A DNA stretch of 64,000 nt from Torreya grandis (lineage: Eukaryota; Streptophyta; Pinopsida; Cupressales; Taxaceae). How positions within the stretch are numbered: position 1 is the stretch's first letter; every line of letters starts with the position of its first letter. Made by a program: the position numbers and the translations under genes. This document shows positions 43,950-55,494 of the stretch, one piece after another. The stretch is from positions 2,108,001 to 2,172,000 of the forward strand of contig JARHVA010000316.1 in assembly GCA_037957365.1 (NCBI GenBank), in the 5' to 3' direction. The notes below the pieces were generated by a model that was given only the letters and a program-made list of their open reading frames with translations, did not search any database and was not told the origin of the DNA.

Positions 43950-46180
43950 ACTCCCCCTTAATCTTCCCTACCATGAATATCAACAATGTCAATGCTTGCC
44001 TAGAGATGCTCAAAAACGTCCTTTGAAAGTGGGTTTGTAAAGATGTTTGCCAATTGTTCTTCAAAATCTGTAAAACTTAAGATATATATCACCGTTGTTC
44101 ACTAGTTTATGAATAAAGTGATATCTAGTGTCAATATGCTTGTTGCATTTGTGGAAAATATGGTTTTTGGATAATGAAATCATTGAATTATTGTCATAAT
44201 ATATATTTGTAGGTTATTCTTGAGTATGCATCAAATTTGAAAGTGCCTTTCTCATCCAAATTTGTTGGCAAGCTATTGTTGTCGCTGAAATATATTCCCC
44301 TTTGGCTAATGAAAGTGTAACAATTAGTTGCTTCTTCGATGCCCAAGAGATCACACTTGATCCAAGATAAAAATATACCCTGAACTATTTTTCCTATCAT
44401 CCATGCTACCTCTGCAGTCACTATCCGTATAACCAATCAGCGTGAATTCATTTGAAAGTGTATAAATGATCCCAAAACTCTTTGTTCCATCTATGTATCT
44501 TAGTATTCTTTTTCCAACTTTCCAATGTGACTCTTTTAGTTTGTCCATGAATCTTAAGATAAGAGATCACACTCGATCCAAGATAAAAATATACCCTAAA
44601 CTATTTTCCCTATCATCCATGCTACCTCTGTAATCACTATCCGTATAACCAATTAGCTTGAATTCATTTAAAAGTGTATAAATGATCCCAAAACTCTTTG
44701 CTCCATCAATATATCTTAGTATTCTTTTTCCAACTTTCCAATGTGACTCTTTTAGTTTGTCTATGAATCTTAAGATAAGACTTATGTCTACATGGTGTCC
44801 AGTCTTGTTGTGATTATATGCATAAGGATGCCCACTAATATTTTGAATAAAGTTGCATAAACACTTGAACTTTTGTCCTCCCCGCTAAGTTTTAAACCTA
44901 ATGCAATAGGTGTTGGCGCTGAATTCGCATTTGTCATCTTAAACTTCTTCAAAAAGTCATTATCATACTTCGATTGACATATTAAAATGCCTTGCTAGGT
45001 TTGAATTACCTCTATGCCAAGAAAATATCTCATAAGCCCAAAATAAGTCATATCAAATTCATCTTTCATGGCTGCCTTAAATGAGTCAATTGACAAATTA
45101 TCAGTGAAAATCAAATCATCCACATACAAGCAAACTATCAAAATTTGTCATTGATAATTGACTTTGACACATAAGGTGGGTTTATTTCCACACTTGTTAA
45201 ACTCATTGTTCACAAAATAAGAATCTATTCTACTATACCAAGCTCTGGGAGGTTGCTTTTATCCATATAAAGCCTTTTTTAGGTTGTAGACCTTGTTCTC
45301 TTGTCCTAAAACTTCATAACCAGGAGTTTGTTTTATATAAACTTCATCTTCTAAAATGTCATTCAAGAATGTTGATTTGACGTCTATTTGATAGACCTTC
45401 CAATTATTTTGATCTGTAATAGATAGCACCGTTCTAACAATGTCTAATCTTGTTACAAGTGCAAATATTTTATTATATTTTATATTGCGTTATTGTGTGA
45501 AGCCTTTAACTACTAGTCTTGTTTTATATCTCTCAACTTTCTCATCTGTATTAAACTTTGTTTTGTAAATCCATTTTACTCCAATTACATCATTTTCTTC
45601 AGGAAGCTCTACAAGATCCCATGTTTGATTCTTTTCAATTGATTGAATCTCATCATCCATAGCTGTAATCCAATTTTCATCTTTAATTGCATCATCAAAG
45701 TATATTGGGTTAGCTTGTATTAAAAATGCAAAATCAGAACTTAAATCCACATTTTTAGCCTCTTGTGACTCATCATAATTTTCCTTTAGGCTACATGTCT
45801 TTTTTGAAGTGTTTATTGACCGTGATTTCAATGATAAAAGTGTTCGATTAGAGGATTCACTAGTGCTATTGTTTGCTAGAGTAGATGGATTTGGAGTGGT
45901 AGGTGTCTTGGAAGGCATTGTTGGAACATTTTCTTGTGTATTAGGGTTCACATTTTGAATTACATTGTCATCATTCTCATGTGGAACACTATTTGCATTT
46001 GTATTTTTTTTCTATGCTACCATCCCAAGCTTCTTATTCAAAAAATTCTACATCACAACAGATTATTACCTTCTTTGTCATCGGATTGTATATTTTGTAT
46101 GCTTTGGATTGTTCACTATACCCCATAAAGATGCACTTTTCACCTCTATCATCTAACTTATGTGAACAAGGAATCCAAGA
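43950..46180 (-). pseudogene. Ty1/copia pol remnant, 5'-truncated (copia C)
   Basis: Reading leftward: integrase end with HKLDDRGEKCIFMGYSEQSK and IYNPMTKKVIICCDVEF (46034-46160), a Ser/Thr/Asn/Pro-rich linker, then RT with AMDDEIQSIEKNQTWDLVEL and VIGVKWIYKTKFNTDEKVER (45490-45951), YQIDVKSTFLND, ALYG.KQPPRAWY, CLYVDDLIFTDN (about 45125), then RNase H with IGYTDSDCRGSMDDRKNS and the TTIACQQIW segment, ending at a polypurine tract (ACTCCCCCTTAA on the + strand, 43949-43960). Gag, protease and most of the integrase are missing. It is a different copia lineage from A and B. Stops and frameshifts are frequent, and the RNase H entry is tandemly duplicated. Confidence 0.9.
44346..44780 (-). repeat. 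216-bp (72-codon) tandem duplication inside copia C
   Basis: AGAGATCACAC starts at 44346 and again at 44562, an exact 216-base offset. Both copies carry the same coding text on the minus strand (DKLKESHWKVGKRILRYIDG, KSFGIIYTL, IGYTDSD). They differ by roughly 15 substitutions, so the duplication is old. Since 216 is divisible by three, the frame is kept through the repeat. Confidence 0.92.
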
Positions 46181-48313
46181 GGAGATATTAATATTGGGTA
46201 ATATATAATGTAATTTTTTTTTGGGGGACAAAAACACAAAATTATAGTGAAGAATAAAGAAAAATATTTTATTTATAATTTTGTTAAGAATAATGAAAAA
46301 TAGTTTGTTTTAAATTTAATATAAAAGGAAATGTTCTAAAATTTATTATTAATAATAAGTAATTAAATTTACAACTTCAAAAAAATTTGGGATGAAATTT
46401 GAATTTTTTTTTAATATAATTTAAAATAAGAATAAAAATTATTCTATAATATTATATTTAACAATAAGTAAAATTTATATTTATTACATGACATTCTTAC
46501 ATAGCATCGGGGGCTAGAGAGTTGTAATGATGTAAGTGTGTCAACTTCCTAACTTTTACCAAGAATTTTTTTTATGAGTTTGATTTGGAAAGAAAAAACA
46601 CACAAAAATTTTAAAGGTAAAATTATTTATCATTTCCTACTTAATTTTTATCGGATTTTTTTACAATTTTTTATATTATAAATAAAAAAGTCAAAAGATG
46701 CTTGAAAATATAGATTCTCGACTACACTAAGCATTTTTGGAAAATGTTGATATGTGATTTGGGGGAAGATCTATAATTTTTGTTGGGGATTTGTAACAAT
46801 TACCTCCAGCAATAGATAAACTTCCATATGAAACTACAAGAGAAGTAGAGTTATTATGGTAAAACTTTAGAATTATTATTACACTATAAAGTTTTTAACA
46901 ATAATGGATGCTTCACTTGAAATAGTTGAATTTGAAAATTTTAACAAACAAATATATTTATTTGTAATAAATGAGAATGTGCATCAACATAATAAGTGAA
47001 AATTGTATGTATTCAATTAACTTTTTGTTCGAAGCAATGCAACTAGAGGACAAAGCAATAATGTTGTGGGATTGGATGATGAACAATTGGAAGTTGAATT
47101 ATTGTTTGTTATTGATTCAAGGGTGATGCTTACGACAAATATATGAAAAAAATTAGGGCTTGTCCATAATGAATTTGAATATGTTGTAAGTATTTATACA
47201 AATTGAGGTTGTCACCCCTGAACCACCTATATATATAATGGTTCAATTCAATAAATACATAGGGATTCATTTTGTTTATGCAACTTCAATTACAATTCCA
47301 ATCACTCCTTTACAAAGGGGTCACGTGTGTCAGTTAATTTTGAATTTGGCATGTGGATTGACAATCCACAAATCATAAGGCTTAACACTCGACAAAGCGA
47401 CAGTTGATATAAGACTTATAGAAAGACAAGCTCTACTATTTATTGCTATATCATGTGTCAAGTTATTACATGGATTGAAAATCACACTACGCTTTATATA
47501 TGACCAGTTTGAGATATTGAAGAATGGAAAAAGAGCATTAGAGAAAATAAAATAGGAAGAACAAATACTTCAACTGTTAGAGGATCACATGTATATAGAT
47601 TGAATATCATAAACTTATTGTTACACTACTTTTATATATCATATGTGTTGCTCTATATTTCCTATTTTTAAATCAAATGTATACAATTTAAAAATCATAA
47701 TCTTATTGTTATATTGCATATATATTATATATGTATTGCTTTTTATTTTCTATTTTAATATCAAATGCATATAGTTTGAATATTATAATTTTACTCTTAT
47801 ATTACGTATTTATATCATATAACTGTTTCTCTCTATATCTCATTTCAATATTATAGTAAATGTATTTTTATAAATAATAGGTATTTACTTTTATTTTATG
47901 TGACTGTAAGTGCTACTAATATATATCTAAAATAAATCTAAGTAAAATATATGATAGATATCATTTTCAAAACAATCCACATGCTAAATGTTATAATTGA
48001 TACAAATAAATTAATTATTAATATTATATATATTTTTAAAATATTAATATGAATCAAATCAATCATTATTTAGTTAGAATCTCAATTCAAGTGAATTAAT
48101 ACTATATTCCACATCTTGTCCACACTATATTTCACATCTTCTCTATAAACTTAGCCATTCAGGTATAGCCCATCGGTCAACAGGCCTCACCCAATTAATG
48201 TACTGGTAGTAATTTGTTATGTTTTAAGGAAGATTGAATTTTTGTGTTAATGGAAGTGATATGACAGGTGATGGGGTTGCTTAAAGCGGCTATGCTTTCC
48301 AACACTGCCTTAA
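46181..48313. other. AT-rich intergenic sequence
   Basis: Very AT-rich. No element ends seen where copia C is truncated. Near 47585-47840 three passages share GAATATYATAA..TTATTGTTAYATTRC..TATAT and CTATATTTCCTATTTTTA-like wording, suggesting an old ~120-base tandem repeat. No credible gene. Confidence 0.45.
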
Positions 48314-48504
48314 ATGGCGTATTCCATGCGAAAACAAAGGTCAGATTTGCAAAAGAATTTAGAAATTTTACTTAATTGCCTCTGCGTGTATGTACATTAT
48401 GCTAATTGCATCTATTTTCTTTTCTTGGTATCAGGTATGCTTCGTCAATGGCTGCAATGGACCCAGACTTGGCTGGACGGGAATTTGTGGATTTTTCTCC
48501 TTAA
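48314..48504 (+). other. possible two-exon mini-ORF / gene fragment
   Basis: ATG at 48314 opens MAYSMRKQ; a GTCAGA donor at 48340 and a TTTCTTGGTATCAG acceptor ending at 48434 bound a 95-base intron with normal plant sites. Joining them gives RYASSMAAMDPDLAGREFVDFSP and then TAA (48502). Skipping one base there would continue as IPERRSQRDSLRFLKRSR. The residues after the intron look like real protein rather than chance sequence, but I do not recognise the family. It is best seen as a fragment of an unidentified gene. Confidence 0.3.
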
Positions 48505-51400
48505 ATTCCTGAAAGAAGATCGCAAAGAGACTCTTTACGCTTCTTGAAAAGGTCTAGAGTAACTAAAGTGGTTTTGCTTTTTAACTAAGAAGCATATGTT
48601 TGTGTTGAAAAGTTTGTTCACAAGTAAAATATGACACTTCCGCTACAATACATATAAACTACTAATATACCAAGCATAAATGTGCTCGTAGTCAATGCCC
48701 TATTATTTGCAAGAGGACCGATATGCCAACAATTTTCTTGAGCTTCCATTTATGTCTGGTGCCACACAACGCGCCCACCATTATAAGTATTTCCTGTATA
48801 TGTGATCATGAACTCCTCACTTCAAAATGAATACTTCTTCAAACAAATTACAAAAGCCTTCTCACATGCTACTATAATTTTATTTATTTAAAAAAATCAA
48901 TTTTAAAACTTTATTTCTAATACATAAATGAATAACATTTTCTTTCATATCCATATTGACCCACCTATTAAAACTTTATAGTTAAATGTTTAGAAATATT
49001 TGTAAAGGAATATGATTAATATTCATTTACCTATAATATATGTAGCAGACGTTTGGGTATACTGTTCTCAACAATAATATCATAGTTTTGCCACATTGAC
49101 CAAATGAGACATGACTTTCCATTTGGTTTTCCACATTAAATTAATTGTAACTGGTCAGTAGTTCCCTTTAATTGTTTTAACGATTACAAGTAAGATGAAA
49201 AACAGAGTGCCTTAGATTTGTGTGAAGTATTTAGACAAATATTATCCCGAGAAGTGATACTATCTACCTAGTAAATCTTAACAAGGCTCAATATTATACT
49301 TTTATTGGTTGCAAGCTAATCTGGGATGCTATCAATGAGCTAAAATAAGACTAAGAATAAAGCCTCTAAAAATTTGGCAGGACTTGCAGCCACGTGACTC
49401 TTTTTATTACAGAGAACCCTCTACATCAATAAAAAAGTTGAGGCTAAGGGAAAACACTAGTAGAGAGTCTTCCTCCTCCTCCTCAAGGAAATTTTTATGA
49501 TAATATTTGTTGGTATTTTTTTTTTTCAAATGTATATGTTATGATTGAAAAGGTTGTAATCTAATTTATGTAGATATTGGTAAATTATATTCTCATACTA
49601 TCTATTATGGTACAATTTTCAAGTTATATCAAAAAAGAGATGAGGTTAATTTTCAATTTTTAAATAAATTTGGCAAAATAAATACCTCTAAATACATGGC
49701 ACTTAGTCGAATAAAGTTAATTAGTTTTATGCCTAACACTAACAAATGCTAAAAGTTTTTGAAGGATTGAAATATTTATCTTTCAATAAAAAGGAAAATA
49801 TATATTTTTTTAATTGCCATATTTCTTCACTATTAAAGTCTTAGGGTAGATTTGTAATGTTGTATAAATATGGTGGTTGATGAAATTATGATAATAAATA
49901 AGATCAATGGATTATCTCGGTACTCGATAACTTGAATATGGTGCTAAAGATTATAACAATTTTGGAGAAACTAAACCCTAATATATTTGCTGGATAACCT
50001 TTTGACCATTTTGAATGGTTCATATTTTTGATATAAATGATTATCCTTGTAGACACTATTTATGAATTATATAGAACCTTAGTCTCATACACTTGGCAAA
50101 TACATATCATATATGTATCTTCAGCTTTTAGACCTTTCCCATTGTCAAAAGGATTGCATACATTGTATCTCTATGCATATTTACTATCTCTTAGTCCAAC
50201 CAATTTTATTATAATGAATCATGTGTTCTATGATGTGAAAAATGTCATAAACCTATTTATCATTTATCTCTGCAAGTTATGGACCTATGCCTATTTTTTA
50301 GCTCCCTGAACACTTACATCCTAGTCAAATTTCTACGTCGATGCAAGTGTCCTACCTCAAGGTAAATGTATATTTCCCTAAGGTCATCTAATTTACAAAT
50401 GAAACATCTTCATATGGCTACCCTGAATGCTTTAATCTGAGATATTATCCAAAGGGATTGGTATACATAATATCAATCGTCACTCGTTCCTCACTTAGAA
50501 ACTTCTTACCTACTCATAAGGCAACTTACCAAAAGAACTCAATCAAGTAATCAAATGAGTAAAGATTCAATATTTTCTCCTACTTCCATATCATTCATAG
50601 GGACAACACATCTACAGATTTAAATTATTAAAAGAGCATTCCATGATTCACATTTTCGAAGTTACAAACTAGGTCATTGTTATACTTGTTTATCATACAT
50701 TGTATTATACACACACAAGCCAACATGTAGGGGAGAAATACATAAGTCTGAGAACCTCTTCAAAGTATTGGCTATGTAGGCAGTGCTCATTGATAGATGG
50801 GTCTTTAGGGCAACTCGACACCATGTGCCCACTAACCCATTTTTCTTATAGCCACCATGAAGATGAAGAACTAGGGTTTTACTATTTGAAAATGAGTGAT
50901 GGTCCATGACCTAGATCTGAATGCACCAAAACAAAGGTGAAAGAGAACCTAGAAGCATCTAGGTGGTCATATTCACTTTTAGTAGGTATTATGTAGTAAA
51001 TACCTACTTCTGAGTCAGATAGAATTATCGACACAACTATTCCAAGTCGATGCAAGTGTCTATGGATATAGAAGTTCAATTTCTTGAATCAAGGGACTGA
51101 TCCATAATTTAAATCAAGTTTACTTTTTTTTTAATTTTAAATCTAGATGTGTATTAGCATTATAACTAACTAATTATCTTATTTTTATTATCATTGTAAT
51201 ATTTAGCATAGTTGTACTTTATATTTTTAGCATATCTCAGCATAACAAATTAAGTATATGTTTATTTGAGTTTTGTAATCAATTGACTTGCTTTAGAGAA
51301 AGTCTACCTTCTTTGTGTCTTAGGATATCTATAACCATTTAACCCTAAATTCTCCAATCTATATTTTAAGGATACACATTTGGTTAACTTGATATATATG
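48505..51400. other. intergenic, nothing recognised
   Basis: No credible coding frame. A short word, GTCGATGCAAGTGTC, occurs at 50337 and 51049 in otherwise different contexts. The minus-strand frame at 50680-50907 has a faint zinc-knuckle-like GYKKNG..GTWC, too weak to call. Confidence 0.4.
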
Positions 51401-53088
51401 AATGCAAAAATAATTTTTATTCTTAGGGTTTCCAACCTCTTAGGGTTTCAAATTTCCATGATGGATTTTTATATCTCAAACTTTACCCTAGGGTTTTACA
51501 CTCATGTGGACAAAGGTTTCATGTTCATATGCTTGCAAATTATTATTCCTTAGTTGGCACATTTCATATTTTAAACAGTTCCATTTTAAGATTTCTCAAA
51601 TTTATTTCCTACTCAGATTGATATATCCAAAAATATCTTTTTTTTTTGCCAAAACACGACATGGATTTTTTACTTTTTATTATTTACTATTTTTAGTAAA
51701 TATTTACATACAAGGTGAATGATGTATTTATTTTTAATTAATTTTTAGGTTTCATAAAAAATAATATATTACTCAAAAAATCTCTCATATCTTTGAAATA
51801 AATTATTTTTTCATCACAATTATTGATTCTTTATTGGGAATATTCACTGGTTTCTAATATATGTTGTTTGGCCTATTTTGGATTCATAATATATAAATTT
51901 TCAAATTATTCACGGGTTTCTAATATATATTTGATATAGTCAAAAAAAAAAATTGCCAAAATATTGTATGGATTTTGTGAATTTATAGTATCATTATTTT
52001 TAGTAAATTTAGACCTATAGGTCATACACTGTACTTTTATTTCTCTATTTTTTTTGGTTCATCTCATTTCTTATTTTTCTTAAAAAACTTATTTTATATT
52101 CCAAAATTTATAAGTCTGTCACTTTATATTACTTTCTCTTTATTTGGCACATTGTGGTGACCCTGACCTTTTGTCTCAAAACCCTAGTTGACTTGGAGTT
52201 TCTTGATTTACTATTTTATAAATATTATTTTCAAAGTGCTCAAAATTTAAAAATATGATTTTTTTCATTTTCTAAAAATATGTTTAATATGGATATATCT
52301 CTTAGATACTTCATTTTACAATACATCATGGTAGTTTTTACTTGTTATGTTTCATGTCTAATGAATTAATTAAAAGGAGTAACCAACTTGATTAATATAA
52401 TGAGAGGGTTTCAAAACAAAATAATAATTTAAGCACTCTTTACAAATCTTAGTTAAATAGTATTGAGCCTCTTTCTCCTAACCCTAAGGTGGGTGATAGC
52501 TACCATCCCTCTGACCGGGTCCATGTTATCACTCCTTTAAGGGGTAAGGTAGATAGCATTTGTATATGTGTATAATCCAAGGTACCTAGGTTTTGTGATT
52601 ATGACACATTAAAATATCAAATCATTATTGTGATAAAGTCAATATAAAATTGAAAAAATAATTTAATTTTAAAGATCACATTGTAAGAAAATCAAATTAC
52701 ATACTTGCAAAATCCAACACATGGTAACTAGTTTTAATCATGTGTTTGCTTCTTCATCTACTAGTGTTGTGCCAAAAAAAATTTCACATCCAAAGAAAAG
52801 ATAAAACAAAAAAATAAAAAAATGATTTAAAAAGTGACAAAAGGATACTAAGATTTTATGTGAAATCCAAAGAGAAATTAGTCGAGAACAGTGATCAAAT
52901 TACCTCCTCCTCATTCTATAAGGTGATCCAAATAATACCATGCATATCATAGAATGCATGAGTATCATATAGATTTTTGTTTCACATTAAATAACAAAAT
53001 ACAAAGTCGCAAAGGAAGTGGTGATCATATCATTGATACATCAACCAAGCAAACCACTCACATTGTGAGTACTTATCCTCAAACATAA
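51401..53088. other. AT-rich sequence with a degenerate ~310-base repeat
   Basis: TTGCCAAAA..ATGGATTTT..ATTTTTAGTAAAT passages occur at about 51645 and 51953 with CATTCACTGGTTTCTAATATAT and ATTCACGGGTTTCTAATATAT in between (51844, 51908). A few AGGGTTT telobox-like words lie at 51424-51500. No gene. Confidence 0.4.
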
Positions 53089-53760
53089 GTGCCAAAACAA
53101 AAAATATGGTTATCAAAAGAGAATTCAAACCAATGGAACCAAGAAATAGATAAAATAAAATTACCAAAGCAACCAATGATAATTGAACCGAAAAAAACTA
53201 AACTAGGTGAGATCCATTTGATGATCAATATCAAGCAACAAAAGGGCACAATTTTGAATGATTATGACAATGGTGATAGTATTCCTAATACTAATATGGC
53301 AGATGAACAATTGAGATTTTTTTTTGGATCCATTTGATACCTTACCACATGATCTATTTATACCTACAAAACTTGATACATATCAATTAAATATATCTCC
53401 ATAAAGTATAAAGCCAAACGCAAATAAAGGCAAGGTTCACCATATAACTCAGGATGCCCATAAGATATAACATCTGAGGTGCACACAAATATAAAAAATG
53501 GCATATCAGTAAAGTCAAAGAACATAGAACATATTGAACAAGAGAAACCAAGGGCATCTTGGAATAACATTTTTGTTAAATCCAACATCACCAAATATCA
53601 AGAGGCACATTATATTAATCGTTGCATCCAATTGAAACAAGAACATGATACACTTTCTAATTCTTCTATGCACACATATGGCACATCTCATTCAGGAGAT
53701 GTTACTCATTTACAACTAATCAAATATTATCATCCTCCTATTGAAGTAGTTTAGTAGCTT
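53089..53760 (+). other. two unrecognised ORFs, possibly retroelement-derived
   Basis: Frames at 53089-53337 (begins MPKQKIWLSKENSNQWNQ) and 53479-53754 (contains SKNIEHIEQEKPRASWNN and a terminal HPPIEVV) are hydrophilic, Lys/Asn/Gln-rich and not low in complexity. They are separated by stops. I recognise no domain. They could be parts of a single decayed frame, for example a retrotransposon spacer protein, since gypsy remnants follow nearby. Confidence 0.25.
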
Positions 53761-54359
53761 ATAGAATCTTCAAATTTTCTAGAAAGCCAAAAAAAAAACT
53801 TTAAAAATCCAAAACTATTTCTAGCTTTCCCATGTTTTATTAGCTCCTTAGAATCTATGTCATTAGTTCCATATAAGTGGATAACATATCATTTATTTCT
53901 ATATACACATATTTCACGTATCTTTTAAGTGTGATTTAAGCATACACAGATACATGATCTATACACTTTCATATGTTGTTCCTTCATTGTACTCATGTCA
54001 TATAGACTTTGGAGGCATCCTCTTCTTTGATCATGATACACCCTTGTTATATCATTCTATGGTCACTTTACATTATCAAGTTTGAGTTTATGTACTACAC
54101 ATGCCTTTATTCATGCTTATTTATTTCACAATGTAATTGAGGTGCTATGTATTTAATGTTTTTTCAAGAAAATATATTTATGTTGTTTGATTATAAGTTT
54201 CCTTTATGCACTTCCTTGAGTGTCTTGATTTATTTGTTTGATGATTTGAATATGCTCCATTATTTACGGCCCCATGCCTTTATTTTCCTCTTTGAGTAGC
54301 ACACACAAGTATCTACATTTAGTATCATTGTGTCTTGTCTAATGGTCCTAATGAGAGTT
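53761..54359. other. intergenic, nothing recognised
   Basis: Pyrimidine-rich, no open frame of note, no repeat boundary. Confidence 0.4.
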
Positions 54360-54700
54360 AACGAGATGATTTATGAGGTGATGAGCTGGAATGAGTTGGT
54401 CATGATGATGTGCTTTTGGATTAAGGATAGAAAATTAGACAAGGTATGGACTTGGAATAGACTAGTGACTTGGATGAGGATATGGATTTGGACTAGATGA
54501 GGGAGTAGGATTAGGATAATGCTACCAAAAACAACAGGACAAGATGACTAGGATGATAATATGATTAGGATATAATCTAAAACAAGACGATAAGATGGAT
54601 AAGACATCAGATAGGATGATTGGGATATGTAAGACATAGGACAAGATGCCATGAGATATGACAACTTAGATGTTTTTATATTTTGTGGATTTTATGATTT
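54360..54700 (+). repeat. purine-rich degenerate minisatellite
   Basis: Short words such as GGATGATATGATTAGGAT, GGACTAGATGAGG, GGACAAGATGAC and AGGATAATG recur every 12-25 bases without a strict period. The + strand is strongly enriched in A and G. It is probably an expanded and decayed short tandem repeat. Confidence 0.5.
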
Positions 54701-55494
54701 TTTAGGTTTTTTGACATATTTTAATTTTTAGGTATTTTTGGATATGTATGTACACTATAAAAATGGGGTTACTATGAAAAGGAAATCCAATCCTAGTAAC
54801 CAAAATAAATATGGATAGAATAATGGATGGTATGATAAAAGGATGAGGTTGATGCTGAAAATCATATGAAGGCTAAGGAAGAATGGACTAGGTATTGCCA
54901 AGAACCACATCATGAAGGAACTAGATGTTTAGTTACCTAAGTGTCCATTGGAGGATATGATAGGATACTTATAAAACACCTCTCAAGACACCTTCCATGC
55001 CCTTATGAAGATCAAGATGGTAAAGAAGGATGGACATAATAGGATGCATGATATGATGGCAGATGATGGGTAGGTATAATGGACAAAGGGATAAGATAGA
55101 CATGGATGACATGGAGGGGATTGATAAGGGACATGAAATGGATAAATTTTGACCCCAAGTTTTGAGGTAAAATGCATACATTAGATTATTTTACCATGAT
55201 GTTAGAAACTAGTTTTCATTATGGTACTTGACCAAGGTGCCAAAAGACTAGTTTTCACCTTTAGATGAATGATTTTTTTTGTAGACTTTTTAATTTCTCA
55301 TTTTTAAAAATTTTTTAGCATCTTGTTTTATTAGACATGGGTGTGAGATGTAGGAAATTTTATCATTTTCATGATCTTCAACCAACACTTATTTTGGAAA
55401 AATGTGATGATAGGAACATGTTCTCACTTTTGGATATACTGGGGTCTGTGTGACCTTTGGTGATTCTTGATTGAGACCCTTCCAAACATCTCGA
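54701..55494. other. intergenic, nothing certain
   Basis: Lies just beyond the end of the gypsy gag-like frame (minus strand), so it may be more of that element. GACTAGTTTTCAY and AAACTAGTTTTCATTATG near 55207 and 55247 form a short repeat. No domain is visible. Confidence 0.4.

Noticed and set aside
50680..50907. Possible zinc-knuckle-containing gag fragment
   Set aside because: Only GYKKNG..GTWC fits loosely; required Cys and His residues are missing and no other gag text is nearby.
51420..51500. AGGGTTT words resembling plant telomere repeats
   Set aside because: Only a few non-contiguous words in AT-rich sequence; no TTTAGGG array.
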